Shown piece after piece: positions 1-9,099 of a DNA stretch of 51,451 nt. The translations under genes and the position numbers were made by a program. Position 1 is the first letter of the stretch; each line of letters opens with the position of its first letter. Under the pieces are notes generated by a model. The model was not told the origin of the DNA. It did no database searches and saw only the letters and a program-made list of their open reading frames with translations. The stretch comes from Planctomycetaceae bacterium (GTDB lineage Bacteria > Planctomycetota > Phycisphaerae > Phycisphaerales > SM1A02), in NCBI GenBank assembly GCA_027483065.1, contig JAIXVI010000194.1:1-51451 (forward strand), given 5' to 3'.

Positions 1-420
1 CTCGGCCCCCGAGGATTCACTCCGAGGGGAGCCGGCCAGAGCGAGCGAAAGCGAAGCGAGTCGCGAGCGCTTAGGTACGACACCATCTCAGCCCGCGGCG
101 ATTCACTCGCCGCGAGGCTGACCAGAGCGAGCAAGAGCGGGCACCTGAAGCGCAGCTTCAGCAGCCCGCCAGTTGCGAGCGCCGCAGGACGCCATCCACG
201 CCAAAGCGAGCAAAAGCGGCGGACGCGGCAAAGCCGCCCCGCCGCCAGTTGCGAGCGCCGCAGGACATCATGCACGCCAAAGCGAGCAAGAGCGGGCACC
301 TGAAGCGAAGCTTCAGCAGCCCGCCAGTTGCGAGCGCCGCAGGACGCCATGCACGCCAAAGCGAGCAAGAGCGGCGGACGCGGCAAAGCCGCCCCGCCGC
401 CAGTTGCGAGCGCTCCGATA
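1..420. repeat. Non-coding array of ~76-79 bp repeats with alternating hairpins
   Basis: The conserved block GCCAGTTGCGAGCGC begins at about 168, 244, 323 and 399 (spacing 76, 79, 76). Each block is followed by CACGCCAAAGCGAGCAAGAGC and then one of two stem-loops: type A (CTGAAGCGAAGCTTCAG core, about 143-160 and 299-316) or type B (GCGGC-AAA-GCCGC core, about 225-238 and 380-393), in the order A, B, A, B. More degenerate units fill 1-130, where two hairpin-like segments share the central ATTCACT. The periods are not multiples of three, so it is unlikely to be coding. It lies downstream of speA. Function is unknown. Confidence 0.75.
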
Positions 421-431
421 CGCGAGCGCGA

Positions 432-2510
432 TTACATCGCCGCGCCGTTTTCCGCTTCGAGATAGGTGTAGCCCGCGAGGCCCGACTCGTAGTTCCGTAC
501 GAGCGCGTTCGACTCGGCGACCGACATGTGCTTGTCGCGCACCGCGCGCTCGCACTCGTGGCGAATCGCCTGGCCCAGTCGATTCACGTCGTACTGCACG
601 TACTGCAGCACTTCGCGCACGCTGTCGCCTTCGACGATTTCGTCGATCCACCAGTTGCCGTTGTCGTCGAGACGGATGTGCGCGACGTGCGTATCGCCGA
701 AGAGATTGTGAAGGTCGCCGAGCGTCTCTTGGTACGCGCCGACAAGGAACGCGCCGAGGAAGTACTCGTCGCCGTCCTTGATGTCGTGCAACTCCACCCA
801 CTTCTTCACGTCGTGATCGTCGACGAAGCGGTCGATCTTGCCGTCCGAGTCGCAGGTCATGTCGGCAATCGTCGCCTTGCGCGTTGGGCGCTCGTCGAGA
901 CGATGGATCGGCATGATCGGGAACAACTGGTTGATCGCCCAGATATCTGGAAGCGACTGGAAGATCGACAGATTGCAGAAGAACGTGTCGGTGGTGTTCG
1001 ACTCGAGATCCTCAAGTTCTTCGGGCATGCTCGGCATGTCCTTCGCCTTGTCGCGCACCTTCGCACACGTCGCCCAGAACATCCGCTCGGCAAGCGCGCG
1101 GTGCTCAAGACTCATGTAGCCGACCGAGAAGAGGTTCATCGCCTCATCACGCGACTGCAGTGCGTCGTGGTAGCACTCGAGCAGACGACGCTCCGTCACC
1201 GTGTTGTACGCTTCAAAGAGGTCGACGATCGGACGCGGCACTTCACCGTGTTCGTCCTTCGAAACACTCTCCAACGACGGCGGCACAGTGAATCGATCGA
1301 GGCGATTCGCGCCAAGCACGTCGAAGATGAGCACGCTCTGTTGCGCGACCATCGCGCGACCCGATTCCGTCACGATCGTCGGATGCGGGACACCTTCTTC
1401 GTCGCAGACCGACATGATCTTGTAGACAACGTTGGCCGCGTACTCCTGCAGCGTGTAGTTCGTCGAGAACTCGAAGTTCGTCTGGCTGCCGTCGTAGTCG
1501 ATACCAAGACCGCCACCAACGTCGAGATAGCGCATGCCTGCGCCCATCTTCGCGAGTTCCGTGTAGATGCGCGCGAGTTCGTTCACGCCAGTCGAGACTT
1601 GACGAATGTCGTGAATCTGCGAACCCATGTGGCAGTGCAGGAGCTGGAGGCAATCCTCCATGCCGCGCGCACGCAGGTATTCGAGCACGTCGATCACTTC
1701 GGTGAGCGAGAGACCGAACTTCGCCTTCACGCCCGACGAGTGACGCCAGCGCCCCGCACCCGGCGTCGCGAGATTCACGCGCACGCCGATCTTCGGACGG
1801 ATTTGATACTTCTCGGCGTACTTCACGATGAGGCGAAGTTCTGCGAGGTTCTCGATGACCGGAATGATCGTGCGACCGAGCTTCGCCGCAAGCGTGACGA
1901 ACTCGATGTAGCGGTCTTCCTTGAAGCCGTTGCAGATGATGAGGCGCTCGGGCGAATCGCTCGTGAGGCCCATGACCGCGAGCAATTCCGGCTTCGAGCC
2001 GACCTCAAGACCGAACCCGTACTGCGCACCGCACTCGCGGATGTCGTGCACCACGCGGCGCTGCTGGTTCACCTTGATCGGGTAGACCGCGTTGTACTTG
2101 CCCTTGTAGCCGTTCTCCTTGATCGCAACATCAAACGCGTCGTGGAGATCGCGCAGGCGACGATGCAAGAGATCGGTGAAGTGCAGGAGAACCGGCGTGC
2201 GTAGACCGCGCTCGCGAAGCCCCTTCACGACGTCGAAAAGGTTGACCTCGCGGCCGGGCGTGCGCGTTGGGCGCACAAGGACCTCACCTGACTTCGAGAT
2301 TTCGAAGAAGCCCTTGCCCCAACCACGCAGGTTGTAAAGATCAGCCGCATCATCGACCGTCCACGGATCAATGCCGGCCTTCACGCGCGCCGTCGCAGCG
2401 ACACCTGCCGCAGCAGCGTGCGCATTCGAGAGCGAGTTGGTCGACGTGGTCGTTGTGGTCGTTGCAGTGGTTGCAGTCATTGGAGTGGAAGGAGGAAGAA
2501 CCTGCGACAT
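432..2510 (-). CDS. speA: Biosynthetic arginine decarboxylase
   Basis: PLP-dependent arginine decarboxylase of the fold-III (alanine racemase-like barrel) family. It converts arginine to agmatine and CO2, the first step of the agmatine route to putrescine, in the cytoplasm. The protein is 692 residues, normal for SpeA apart from a low-complexity Thr/Ala N-terminus of about 45 residues. Visible hallmarks are YPIKVNQ with the PLP lysine near residue 146, the HCHMGSQI strand, the glycine-rich DVGGGLGIDYDG phosphate loop and a C-terminal segment beginning YVQYDVNRLGQAI. I chose ATG 2510 because an AAAGGA lies about 14 nt upstream; another ATG in frame is at 2480 and the frame is open upstream to 2609. 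It is monocistronic, and an inverted repeat lies 120 bp upstream. Confidence 0.95.
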   Translation of the reverse strand: MSQVLPPSTPMTATTATTTTTTSTNSLSNAHAAAAGVAATARVKAGIDPWTVDDAADLYNLRGWGKGFFEISKSGEVLVRPTRTPGREVNLFDVVKGLRERGLRTPVLLHFTDLLHRRLRDLHDAFDVAIKENGYKGKYNAVYPIKVNQQRRVVHDIRECGAQYGFGLEVGSKPELLAVMGLTSDSPERLIICNGFKEDRYIEFVTLAAKLGRTIIPVIENLAELRLIVKYAEKYQIRPKIGVRVNLATPGAGRWRHSSGVKAKFGLSLTEVIDVLEYLRARGMEDCLQLLHCHMGSQIHDIRQVSTGVNELARIYTELAKMGAGMRYLDVGGGLGIDYDGSQTNFEFSTNYTLQEYAANVVYKIMSVCDEEGVPHPTIVTESGRAMVAQQSVLIFDVLGANRLDRFTVPPSLESVSKDEHGEVPRPIVDLFEAYNTVTERRLLECYHDALQSRDEAMNLFSVGYMSLEHRALAERMFWATCAKVRDKAKDMPSMPEELEDLESNTTDTFFCNLSIFQSLPDIWAINQLFPIMPIHRLDERPTRKATIADMTCDSDGKIDRFVDDHDVKKWVELHDIKDGDEYFLGAFLVGAYQETLGDLHNLFGDTHVAHIRLDDNGNWWIDEIVEGDSVREVLQYVQYDVNRLGQAIRHECERAVRDKHMSVAESNALVRNYESGLAGYTYLEAENGAAM

Positions 2511-3064
2511 CGAAGTCTTGTGCGTCCTTTCGCGGGGCTGGCGTCTCAAGCGAGGTCGATGGAGGGTGACTCCCATCGATGAAGTGAAGACAAACGTGGA
2601 GGTGACCAACGCATCGTGTCGGTCAAAGTGTTCGGCGATCGGCCGAACATTGGTGTGTACTACGGCGCGTTGTTTGGATCCTCGGTCGGTACCGCATCGC
2701 GATCCATAAGGGACCTATGACGGGATCCGTGCCGAGGTCAGGGTCAGGGCCTCAATCAAGATCGGGGTCGGCGACGCCACCCTACCTTCGATTTGGCCGG
2801 TGCGGGATCTGCCGGAGCGCCGTCGCTCACTCGATGCGCGACAGGCGGTGACAGAACGGGCACTATAGGGCCTCAAGCCACAGCCCCCAAGGAAGTGCGA
2901 CGAATTCTCTCAGAGAAAATGTTTGGATCTCAGCCGACCGCGGTCATACTGCTGACGTCCGAGTTTCGATGGGCGATCCCCTCTCGCCCTGCCACGCGCA
3001 ACACCGTCCAATGTTGCGCCGACGCGCGTCGAATGCTCATCGCTCCTCTCTCTTGGTCCCTCCC
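2511..3064. other. Intergenic region between divergent speA and a surface-protein gene
   Basis: I see no gene in these 554 bases. They hold a 21-bp inverted repeat (2629-2649) and a possible promoter for the plus-strand gene, TTGGAT at 2923-2928, a 16-nt spacer and CATACT at 2945-2950. A short dyad TTCTCT-C-AGAGAA lies near 2905-2917. None has experimental support. Confidence 0.5.
2629..2649. promoter_or_regulatory. Inverted repeat upstream of speA, candidate operator
   Basis: TGTTCGGC and GCCGAACA are perfect 8-bp arms separated by 5 bp. The site is 119 bp upstream of the chosen speA start. The arms resemble dyads bound by helix-turn-helix dimers, but no cognate regulator is encoded next to it. 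Confidence 0.35.
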
Positions 3065-3823
3065 ATGCTGACTCCTCGCTCCTCGGCGCTCGCCGCTCTT
3101 CGTTCGTCGCCCGCTTCTTCGCGTCTCACGTCGCTCATGCTCACCGCACTCGCGATGTCTGCTGCGGCGCCTGCGCTTGCGTTCGGCCCATCGTGGGAAG
3201 GTGACTTGATCAACGATGCGAAAGACTCTGCCGCATCCGCGCAGTTGGTCTCGACCGGCGGTCCAGTCCTCACCATCTCTGGCACTCTCGGCGGCGGCCC
3301 CCTCCTCGGCCCAGTCGACTTCGTCGACATGTATCTCATTCGCTTGGAGAACCCGGGCATCCTGAGGATCTCGACCGCGGGCGGCTCGTTCGGCGGCGAT
3401 GCAGCGTTCGACTCGCAACTCTTCCTCTTCAAAGCGGGCGGAGTACCGGGCGATCCGAAAGCCGGCGGCTTGCTCGCCAACAACGACGCCGATGACGGCA
3501 ACACGGGCTCGCTCATTGGGCCCGCTGCGACGGACGGTTCGGGCTTCGTCGTGTCCGCACCTGGTCTCTACTTCATCGCGATCAGCGCGTTCGGAACAAA
3601 CCCCTTCACCTCGGGCGGCGACCCGGTTTGGGGTGCCCTCAATGTGCCTGGCCAGATTCGCTACGGCGAAGGCCGAGATCTCGCAGGTTGGAGCGTGACT
3701 GGCCAACCTGAAGGTGGCGCGTACTCCATTCGTGTCGAAGGTTTCAGTGGCGTCAACGTTCCTGCGCCGGGCGCACTCGCGATCCTCGGCCTTGCAGGAC
3801 TCATCAACCGCCGCCGTCGTTGA
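3065..3823 (+). CDS. Exported protein with PEP-CTERM-like C-terminal anchor
   Basis: A 252-residue secreted protein of unknown function. It begins with a Sec signal peptide (hydrophobic stretch around LMLTALAMSAAAPALA, cleavage expected after ALA) and ends with a Pro-rich linker, a short hydrophobic helix and four arginines (ALAILGLAGLINRRRR). That tail is the planctomycete variant of PEP-CTERM sorting signals, which in other bacteria are recognised by an exosortase that anchors or processes the protein at the envelope. The middle region (GDLINDAKDSA, then a DxDxG-like NNDADDGNTGS) resembles pre-peptidase C-terminal/beta-sandwich domains of surface proteins; this is only a resemblance. ATG 3065 was chosen because it directly precedes the signal peptide; no clear SD is visible. 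The stop overlaps the end of the convergent kinase gene by 20 bp. Confidence 0.85.
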   Translation: MLTPRSSALAALRSSPASSRLTSLMLTALAMSAAAPALAFGPSWEGDLINDAKDSAASAQLVSTGGPVLTISGTLGGGPLLGPVDFVDMYLIRLENPGILRISTAGGSFGGDAAFDSQLFLFKAGGVPGDPKAGGLLANNDADDGNTGSLIGPAATDGSGFVVSAPGLYFIAISAFGTNPFTSGGDPVWGALNVPGQIRYGEGRDLAGWSVTGQPEGGAYSIRVEGFSGVNVPAPGALAILGLAGLINRRRR

Positions 3824-6086
3824 GCGCAGGGCTCGTTTCGCCCGAGTTGAGCGACGCACTCTCCTCGAGTGGAACACCTGATTGCGCAGCCATCGCTCGA
3901 ATCGCAGCGAGAAGCGACGCAGACTCGAGCGTCATCGTTGCGTCGGCGCCCTTCTTTTCGCGCAAAATCTTCTCCGACTCCCGCGCGTTTTCGAAGGCGC
4001 GCTTGAGATCACCCGTGCGCATTTGCACGCGTGCAAGGTTGTAGCGCGTACGACCAACACGCCAATCATCGCGGGGCACGATCTCAATCAACGCGTTCAA
4101 CGCCTGTTCGTACTGCGCAACCGCCGCAACGACGTCCTCGCGCGCCGCGAGAAGCGTCGCACGCCCATGCAAGAGTCCAACTCGAATGACGTTCGCCGCG
4201 TTCGTGTCTGGGAACGCCGCACTTCGGCCAATCGCGTCTTCTAACATCGCCTGCGACTCATCAAGCCGCTGCTGTGCGCGAAGGGCGCTTGCGAGATGCC
4301 GCATCGTTTCAACCGTATCGACGTCTTCGCGCCCGAGTGCCTTCTCGCGCAACGCGAGCGCTCGACGATACGTCGCCTCGGCGAGCGCAAACTCCTGCAA
4401 ATTGAACTGGACGCGCGCGAGCGCAAACTCCGTTTCCGCGAACTGCGCCGCGGTTACTTCACCACGCTTGAACCCATCCGCTTGGACGCGATGCGCCTCC
4501 TCGATCGCTGATCGTGCACGCGTTGCGTCGTCGAAACCGAGGTGAATCAACCCAAGCGTTCGAAGTACGCCAGCGAGTTGATAGGGCTCGTCGACCAGTT
4601 CCGTGCTCACCTGTTGTTCGACAAGCCCGAGGAAGTCGTCGATACCCATCGAACTCGAGCCCGCGCCCGTTTCGGGATTCGCAGAGCCGAGCGCCTTTTG
4701 GAAACTCGCAAGCGTTCGTTCGCTTCGAATGCGCTCTCGCTCCGCATTTTGATACGCGATGAAGAGCGAAACACTCGCGACGATGATCGTGATGAAGAGC
4801 GCAGCCGCGGCGGTCGCAGGAATCCAATGTCGACGCAAGTTCTTTCGCACGACGTACGCGAAACTATCGTCGCGCGCGAGAATCGGCCGCCCATCGAGAA
4901 ACCTCGTGAGATCTTCCACCAGCGCATCCGCGGTGTCGTAGCGACGCGCGGGATCAGCCGCGAGAAGTCGCAGCGCAATCACTTCGAGATCTGCGTCGAC
5001 CGACCCAAGAATCGTCCGCGGCCGCGGCGGATCTGACATGGTTTTCTGTACCACGAGTTCCGCAATCGAGCGCGCGCCCTCGAAGGGCCGGCGGCCACAC
5101 AGGCACTCGTACAACATGACGCCAAGCGCATAGAGATCACAACGAGAATCGATCCCTGCAGGATCACCCGCGAGTTGCTCGGGCGCAGCGTACGCAAATG
5201 TGCCGAGAAACTCGCCTGCCATCGTCGCGCCGCCGCTTCCTTCGGCCGCCGCCGCGTCGCCTCCCTCACGCGAAGGCTCCGCGATGCGCGCAAGACCGAA
5301 GTCGAGGATGCGCGGTACACCTTCGCGATCCACAAGCACGTTGCCTGGCTTCAGATCGCGATGAATCACGCCGCGTCGATGTGCGTACGCGACCGCTTCC
5401 GCGACGTGGCGAAAGAGTTCAACCAACTGACGCGACGATTGCTCGTGGCTCCGCACAAACTCATCGAACCGCGCACCCTCAACGAGTTCCATCGCGAACC
5501 ACGGTTCACCCGATCGCGTCAACCCCGACTCATAGAGCGTGACGATGCCAGGATGCCGAAGATGCGCAACAACTTCGACCTCGCGCTCGAAGCGAAAACG
5601 TTGCTTTTCGCCGGCAAAACGCCCACCAAGTAACATCTTCACCGCACACGCGCGACGCGTCGCGATCTGCTCCGCCTGATAGACCGCGCCTTGTCCGCCG
5701 CGATGAAGTTCGGGTCCAAGTCGATAGCCTCGGATTGGCCCATCAGAATCCCCCGTCGCGTTCGCATCCGGGTCGCGACGATTCGGCTCCGAAGTCCTGG
5801 ATCGCGCTGCCGCGACCGACGCAATCTCCTCAAGAAACGCCCCATGGAGAAACGTGTTGTTTCGATCAAACTGATCGACGGCACGCGCGCAGAGTTTGCA
5901 CGTCACGAGATGTAACTCAAGTTGTGGATCGATCTCGATCTCACGCTCGCGTTTCGCCAGCGCCGCGAGTTCCAGCAAATCAAGCGAAAATCGGCCGCAA
6001 CCAGCCGCATCGATTCCACTTCGCGTCACGTCACCGCCGCGCGTACTCATCTCGTCATCGCGAATCGGTTCGTCACGCTCGTTCAC
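3804..6086 (-). CDS. Zinc-finger Ser/Thr protein kinase with membrane segment and TPR region
   Basis: A 760-residue transmembrane Hanks-type kinase. Residues about 59-66 read HLVTCKLC, a HxxxCxxC motif like the zinc-binding anti-sigma (ZAS) signature. The kinase domain spans about 118-395: Gly loop near 130-133, catalytic Lys about 150, IHRDLKPGN at about 241-249 and DFG at 262-264, with the activation segment ending APEQLAGD. A single hydrophobic segment (ATAAAALFITIIVASVSL) follows, then an extracytoplasmic region of TPR-like helical repeats. It starts with GTG and overlaps the sigma-factor stop as GTGA, so the two are translationally coupled. Pairing of ECF sigma factors with Ser/Thr kinases is known in planctomycetes (ECF-STK groups). 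Inference: it senses a signal and controls the sigma factor by binding and/or phosphorylation. Confidence 0.93.
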   Translation of the reverse strand: MNERDEPIRDDEMSTRGGDVTRSGIDAAGCGRFSLDLLELAALAKREREIEIDPQLELHLVTCKLCARAVDQFDRNNTFLHGAFLEEIASVAAARSRTSEPNRRDPDANATGDSDGPIRGYRLGPELHRGGQGAVYQAEQIATRRACAVKMLLGGRFAGEKQRFRFEREVEVVAHLRHPGIVTLYESGLTRSGEPWFAMELVEGARFDEFVRSHEQSSRQLVELFRHVAEAVAYAHRRGVIHRDLKPGNVLVDREGVPRILDFGLARIAEPSREGGDAAAAEGSGGATMAGEFLGTFAYAAPEQLAGDPAGIDSRCDLYALGVMLYECLCGRRPFEGARSIAELVVQKTMSDPPRPRTILGSVDADLEVIALRLLAADPARRYDTADALVEDLTRFLDGRPILARDDSFAYVVRKNLRRHWIPATAAAALFITIIVASVSLFIAYQNAERERIRSERTLASFQKALGSANPETGAGSSSMGIDDFLGLVEQQVSTELVDEPYQLAGVLRTLGLIHLGFDDATRARSAIEEAHRVQADGFKRGEVTAAQFAETEFALARVQFNLQEFALAEATYRRALALREKALGREDVDTVETMRHLASALRAQQRLDESQAMLEDAIGRSAAFPDTNAANVIRVGLLHGRATLLAAREDVVAAVAQYEQALNALIEIVPRDDWRVGRTRYNLARVQMRTGDLKRAFENARESEKILREKKGADATMTLESASLLAAIRAMAAQSGVPLEESASLNSGETSPALNDGGG

Positions 6087-6727
6087 GCGTCAAGCCTCGC
6101 ACTCGGGCGACCGCCCGCACCCCAATCGCCCGGCGACTCTTCGAACTCCGCCTCAAGTCGCTCGACGATTTCACGCAGTTTCGCAGCGATGCGGCTCTTC
6201 GCGAGATAGACGTCATGCGTAGACATTCCGAGATCCTCCGCAACCTGCGCGGGGCTTAATCCGTGATAGACAAGCATCTCGAATGCGTGAAACGTCTTCG
6301 GATCGGTCTTCGTTTTGGTCGCGAGTTCTTCGAGTGCCTCACGCAAGACCGCGCGGCGGCGTTCCGCTTCGTACGCGGCCGAAACGCTCTTTTCATCATC
6401 AAGGTCAATCATCGCGCTCTCGCCGCGCTCGACCTTTGCGACCCCGCGGCGGCGCTGTTGATCGATCATGCGGTAACGCGCGATCGTCACGAGCCACGCT
6501 CCAAGCCGCCCACGCGAACGGTCGTACTTTCCCTCGCGATACTCTTCGACGAAACGCACGATCGTCTCTTGCGCGATCTCATTCGCGGCCTCGTCCTTCA
6601 GGCCACAGTTGCGAGCGAACCCAAGGAGAATCGGCCGATAGCGGCGATCAAACGCCTCCCACGCCGCGGCGTTCCGCGGATCAAAGAGCCCGGCGAGAAG
6701 AGCGGTCGTGGTGCGATCAAGATCCAT
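6083..6727 (-). CDS. ECF-type RNA polymerase sigma factor linked to a kinase
   Basis: A 214-residue sigma-70 family factor containing region 2 (about residues 25-95, including RLGAWLVTIARYRMIDQQRRR) and region 4 (about 125-185, the helix-turn-helix LSPAQVAEDLGMSTHDVYLAKSRI). It directs core RNA polymerase to alternative promoters. The gene is first in a two-gene operon with the downstream kinase, which it overlaps by GTGA. Upstream lies a good promoter-like pair whose -10 box is only 6 nt from the ATG, implying a leaderless transcript. The C-terminal 25 residues are acidic/Gly-rich and not part of the sigma fold. I assign it to the ECF-STK group by context, not by alignment. Confidence 0.92.
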   Translation of the reverse strand: MDLDRTTTALLAGLFDPRNAAAWEAFDRRYRPILLGFARNCGLKDEAANEIAQETIVRFVEEYREGKYDRSRGRLGAWLVTIARYRMIDQQRRRGVAKVERGESAMIDLDDEKSVSAAYEAERRRAVLREALEELATKTKTDPKTFHAFEMLVYHGLSPAQVAEDLGMSTHDVYLAKSRIAAKLREIVERLEAEFEESPGDWGAGGRPSARLDA

Positions 6728-6733
6728 GCGCGA

Positions 6734-6762
6734 ATCGTACCACTCGCCGCAAATCGCCCCAA
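6734..6762 (-). promoter_or_regulatory. Candidate leaderless promoter of the sigma-kinase operon
   Basis: On the minus strand TTGGGG (6757-6762), a 17-nt spacer and TACGAT (6734-6739) are followed by only 6 nt before the ATG at 6727. Transcription would start at or beside the start codon. No SD is visible. Confidence 0.5.
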
Positions 6763-6866
6763 CTGAGGCGTAGGAAGCGCGGGCTCATCGGCCGGCGCCT
6801 CGTGCGCAACCAGCGTATGACTCGGCCATTTTGCTGAGTTTCTCTCTCACAAGAGGGGCAAAATCG

Positions 6867-8765
6867 TCACGACTTCCGCAACGACTCCGTGATCGAAACC
6901 TCGTGGACGCGCATTGAGAGAACGTCAAGCGCTTGCTTCGCTTGGTGAAACTTGTTGGCGTCGACCGAGCGCGGGTCGCGTGCAGCCGATTCGCACAATC
7001 CACGAACCTCCGCCATCGCCGTCTCAAGCTCCGCGACGTAACTCGGCTCGAGTGCAAGCCGCACGCGCGCAAGCGCTTCTCCGATCCACTTCAAATCAAG
7101 TTCTGAGTGCACGCGCAAGTCGATCACGCGATGCACCGTCATGTCATCGCGCGCATGTTCAACGCTTTCACGCTCCATCCGTTCGACTTCTTCGGAAGAA
7201 AGCCCGTAACTCGGAACCACTTGAATGGATGCTTCTCGCCCGCTGCGTTTCTCAATCGCGCGAACCGACAGAACGCCATTCTGATCAACCGTGAACGCGA
7301 CATCGATTTGCGGAATACCTGCCGGCATCGGCGGAATACCGCGCAAATCAAACATGCCAAGCGATCGACAGTGCTGTGCCAGTTCGCGCTCGCCTTGCAA
7401 GACGTGAATCCGTACGTTCGTCTGCCCGTCCTTCGAGGTCGAGAAATGCTCGTGCGCTTTCGACGGAATCGGGCTGTTGCGCATGATGAGTTTCGCCATC
7501 GCGCCACCAACGGTCTCGATGCCAAGCGAGAGCGGAATGACGTCGAGGAGCAGCAAATCCTTGCGATATCCGCCGACAATCGCCGCTTGCACCGCCGCAC
7601 CAAGCGCGACGACGCGATCGGGGTCGAGCGCTGCATACGGCTCTTTCTCGAAGAAACGTGCGACCGCGGCACGCACCGATGCCAAGCGCGTAGAACCACC
7701 GACGAGGACGACGCGATCAATTTCGCCCACGGAGGTTTGAGCGTCCTGCAACGCGCGACGACAGGCGGCGAGTGTTCGCTCGACGAAGGGCGCTGCTGCG
7801 CTCGCGAGTTCTTCGGCGGTCAGCGTGAGTTCAACGTCGCTTCCACCACACGAAGCGCGTTCAACGACCGACGCGCGATCGGCGAGCGCAACCTTCGCGC
7901 GTTCAGCAGCCGCGACGAGTTCGGCGCGCTCTGCAGCCGTCGCGGGCGCAACACGACCGGACGCGATCCACCAGCCCACGATCGCGCGATCGATGTCGTC
8001 GCCACCAAGCGCGGTATCGCCGGCGGTCGCGAGAACTTGAAAGCAATCGGCGCCTGCGCCGATCGATTCACCCGGAACAATGTCGAGGATCGTGACATCG
8101 AAGGTCCCGCCGCCGAGGTCGTAGACGGCGATGCGTTCGTTTCGCCGCGATTGGCCGAGTCCGTAGGCGAGCGCTGCGGCGGTTGGCTCATTCACGATGC
8201 GAACCGCGTCGAGCCCCGCGAGACGAGCAGCGTCGCGGGTCGCCTGCCGTTGCGCATCGTCGAAGTAGGCGGGAACCGTGATCACCGCGCGCCGGACCGC
8301 GCAACCGAGATCGAGTTCCGCAATGCGGCGAAGTTCGCGCAGGACATCCGCCGCGACTTGTTGCGGCGTGACGATGACGCCATCGACTTCGAGTGCCGCG
8401 ATGCCGCGCGGGCCTTCCGCAAGCGGCAGCGAGAATCCCAACGAAAATGTTCGCGTCTCGGCGGCCGAACGGCCGAGCAAGCGCTTCGCACTGGCGATCG
8501 TTCGCGCGGGGTACAACGACTGCGATGCGCGCGCGACGCTGCCTACGGCTTCGGCCCGTGCCCCGCCGCCATCCACCACGTAACGCACCACCGAAGGAAC
8601 GATGTCACCCTGCGGCGCGCTTCCGAGCACGCGTGGACCCGCCTCTGTCAGAATCGCGACGAGCGAATTCGTTGTGCCGAGATCGATGCCGACGATCGGA
8701 CCGAGCGTGTTCTCGCTGCTTTGCGCATGAGATTGCGTATGAGATTGCTGTTGGGGGCGCTCCAT
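6867..8765 (-). CDS. hscA: Hsp70-family chaperone, HscA-like
   Basis: A 632-residue cytoplasmic ATP-dependent chaperone. The nucleotide-binding domain (about 25-390) shows [11 protein letters not shown]-type phosphate 1, [40 protein letters not shown] and VGGSTRL motifs. The substrate-binding beta domain contains [14 protein letters not shown] and MQGEREL-like [15 protein letters not shown] followed by [10 protein letters not shown]. This combination is closer to HscA (Fe-S cluster assembly chaperone) than to DnaK, whose equivalent segment reads differently. The C-terminal lid is short. There is no hscB, iscU or fdx nearby, so a role in Fe-S assembly is inference; a general Hsp70 paralogue role is the alternative. 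The N-terminal 20 residues are Gln/Ser-rich. It appears monocistronic, separated from the upstream unit by a terminator. Confidence 0.88.
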   Translation of the reverse strand: MERPQQQSHTQSHAQSSENTLGPIVGIDLGTTNSLVAILTEAGPRVLGSAPQGDIVPSVVRYVVDGGGARAEAVGSVARASQSLYPARTIASAKRLLGRSAAETRTFSLGFSLPLAEGPRGIAALEVDGVIVTPQQVAADVLRELRRIAELDLGCAVRRAVITVPAYFDDAQRQATRDAARLAGLDAVRIVNEPTAAALAYGLGQSRRNERIAVYDLGGGTFDVTILDIVPGESIGAGADCFQVLATAGDTALGGDDIDRAIVGWWIASGRVAPATAAERAELVAAAERAKVALADRASVVERASCGGSDVELTLTAEELASAAAPFVERTLAACRRALQDAQTSVGEIDRVVLVGGSTRLASVRAAVARFFEKEPYAALDPDRVVALGAAVQAAIVGGYRKDLLLLDVIPLSLGIETVGGAMAKLIMRNSPIPSKAHEHFSTSKDGQTNVRIHVLQGERELAQHCRSLGMFDLRGIPPMPAGIPQIDVAFTVDQNGVLSVRAIEKRSGREASIQVVPSYGLSSEEVERMERESVEHARDDMTVHRVIDLRVHSELDLKWIGEALARVRLALEPSYVAELETAMAEVRGLCESAARDPRSVDANKFHQAKQALDVLSMRVHEVSITESLRKS

Positions 8766-8794
8766 CGGGCCCGCGATGGTACGGGGAACGGCAC

Positions 8795-8832
8795 GCTCGA
8801 AAAAGAACTCCGGCGGGCAAAGCCCACCGGAG
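8795..8832 (-). terminator. Rho-independent terminator of the second sigma-factor unit
   Basis: An 11-bp stem (CTCCGGCGGGC / GCCCACCGGAG, one G-T pair) with an AAA loop at 8808-8832 is followed on the minus strand by a T-rich tract TTCTTTTTCG. It ends transcription coming from 9990 through the small gene before hscA starts. Confidence 0.8.
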
Positions 8833-8858
8833 TCGGTTGCTTGGGTTGAAGCGATTGA

Positions 8859-9074
8859 TCAGTCGTTGTGCGAGCAGTTTCCGACGCAGCGTCCGAGTTC
8901 TTCGAGGAGGAACGCGTCGAGTGGGTTCCCGATTGCTTGGATCGCGGCCCCTGAGACAGGGGTGATTGGCAATATGCGGGGCTCACACACTTCATTACCA
9001 CTCAGTTGGGCGAGTCGGAACTTCATGCGTTCGCGAATACTCGCCTTGGATTCACGCGCCTCTGCCAGAAGCAT
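8859..9074 (-). CDS. Small Cys-containing protein downstream of a sigma factor
   Basis: A predicted 71-residue protein beginning MLLAEARESKASIRERMKFR and ending in CVGNCSHND, with a third Cys at the centre (NEVCEPRI). It starts 25 bp after the stop of the sigma-factor gene and its stop is 26 bp before a convincing minus-strand terminator, so it lies inside that transcript. The N-terminal third is charged and helical, the remainder hydrophobic/Pro-rich without a clear membrane helix. No SD is obvious and no family is recognised. It could be a small regulator of the sigma factor, a short peptide precursor, or a non-coding 3' region that happens to be open. Confidence 0.45.
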   Translation of the reverse strand: MLLAEARESKASIRERMKFRLAQLSGNEVCEPRILPITPVSGAAIQAIGNPLDAFLLEELGRCVGNCSHND

Positions 9075-9099
9075 GGCATGTGCAGCGTTTGGTGCCGGT

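Noticed and set aside
1-420. CRISPR array
   Set aside because: The spacing segments are themselves repeated in two alternating forms rather than unique spacers, and no cas gene is present.
249-2204. 651-codon open frame on the plus strand, antisense to speA
   Set aside because: It is the complement of a confidently identified SpeA and has Arg/His/Asp-heavy composition typical of antisense frames in GC-rich DNA.
7107-8849. 580-codon plus-strand frame opposite hscA
   Set aside because: It mirrors the HscA reading frame, has no RBS and no recognisable domain.
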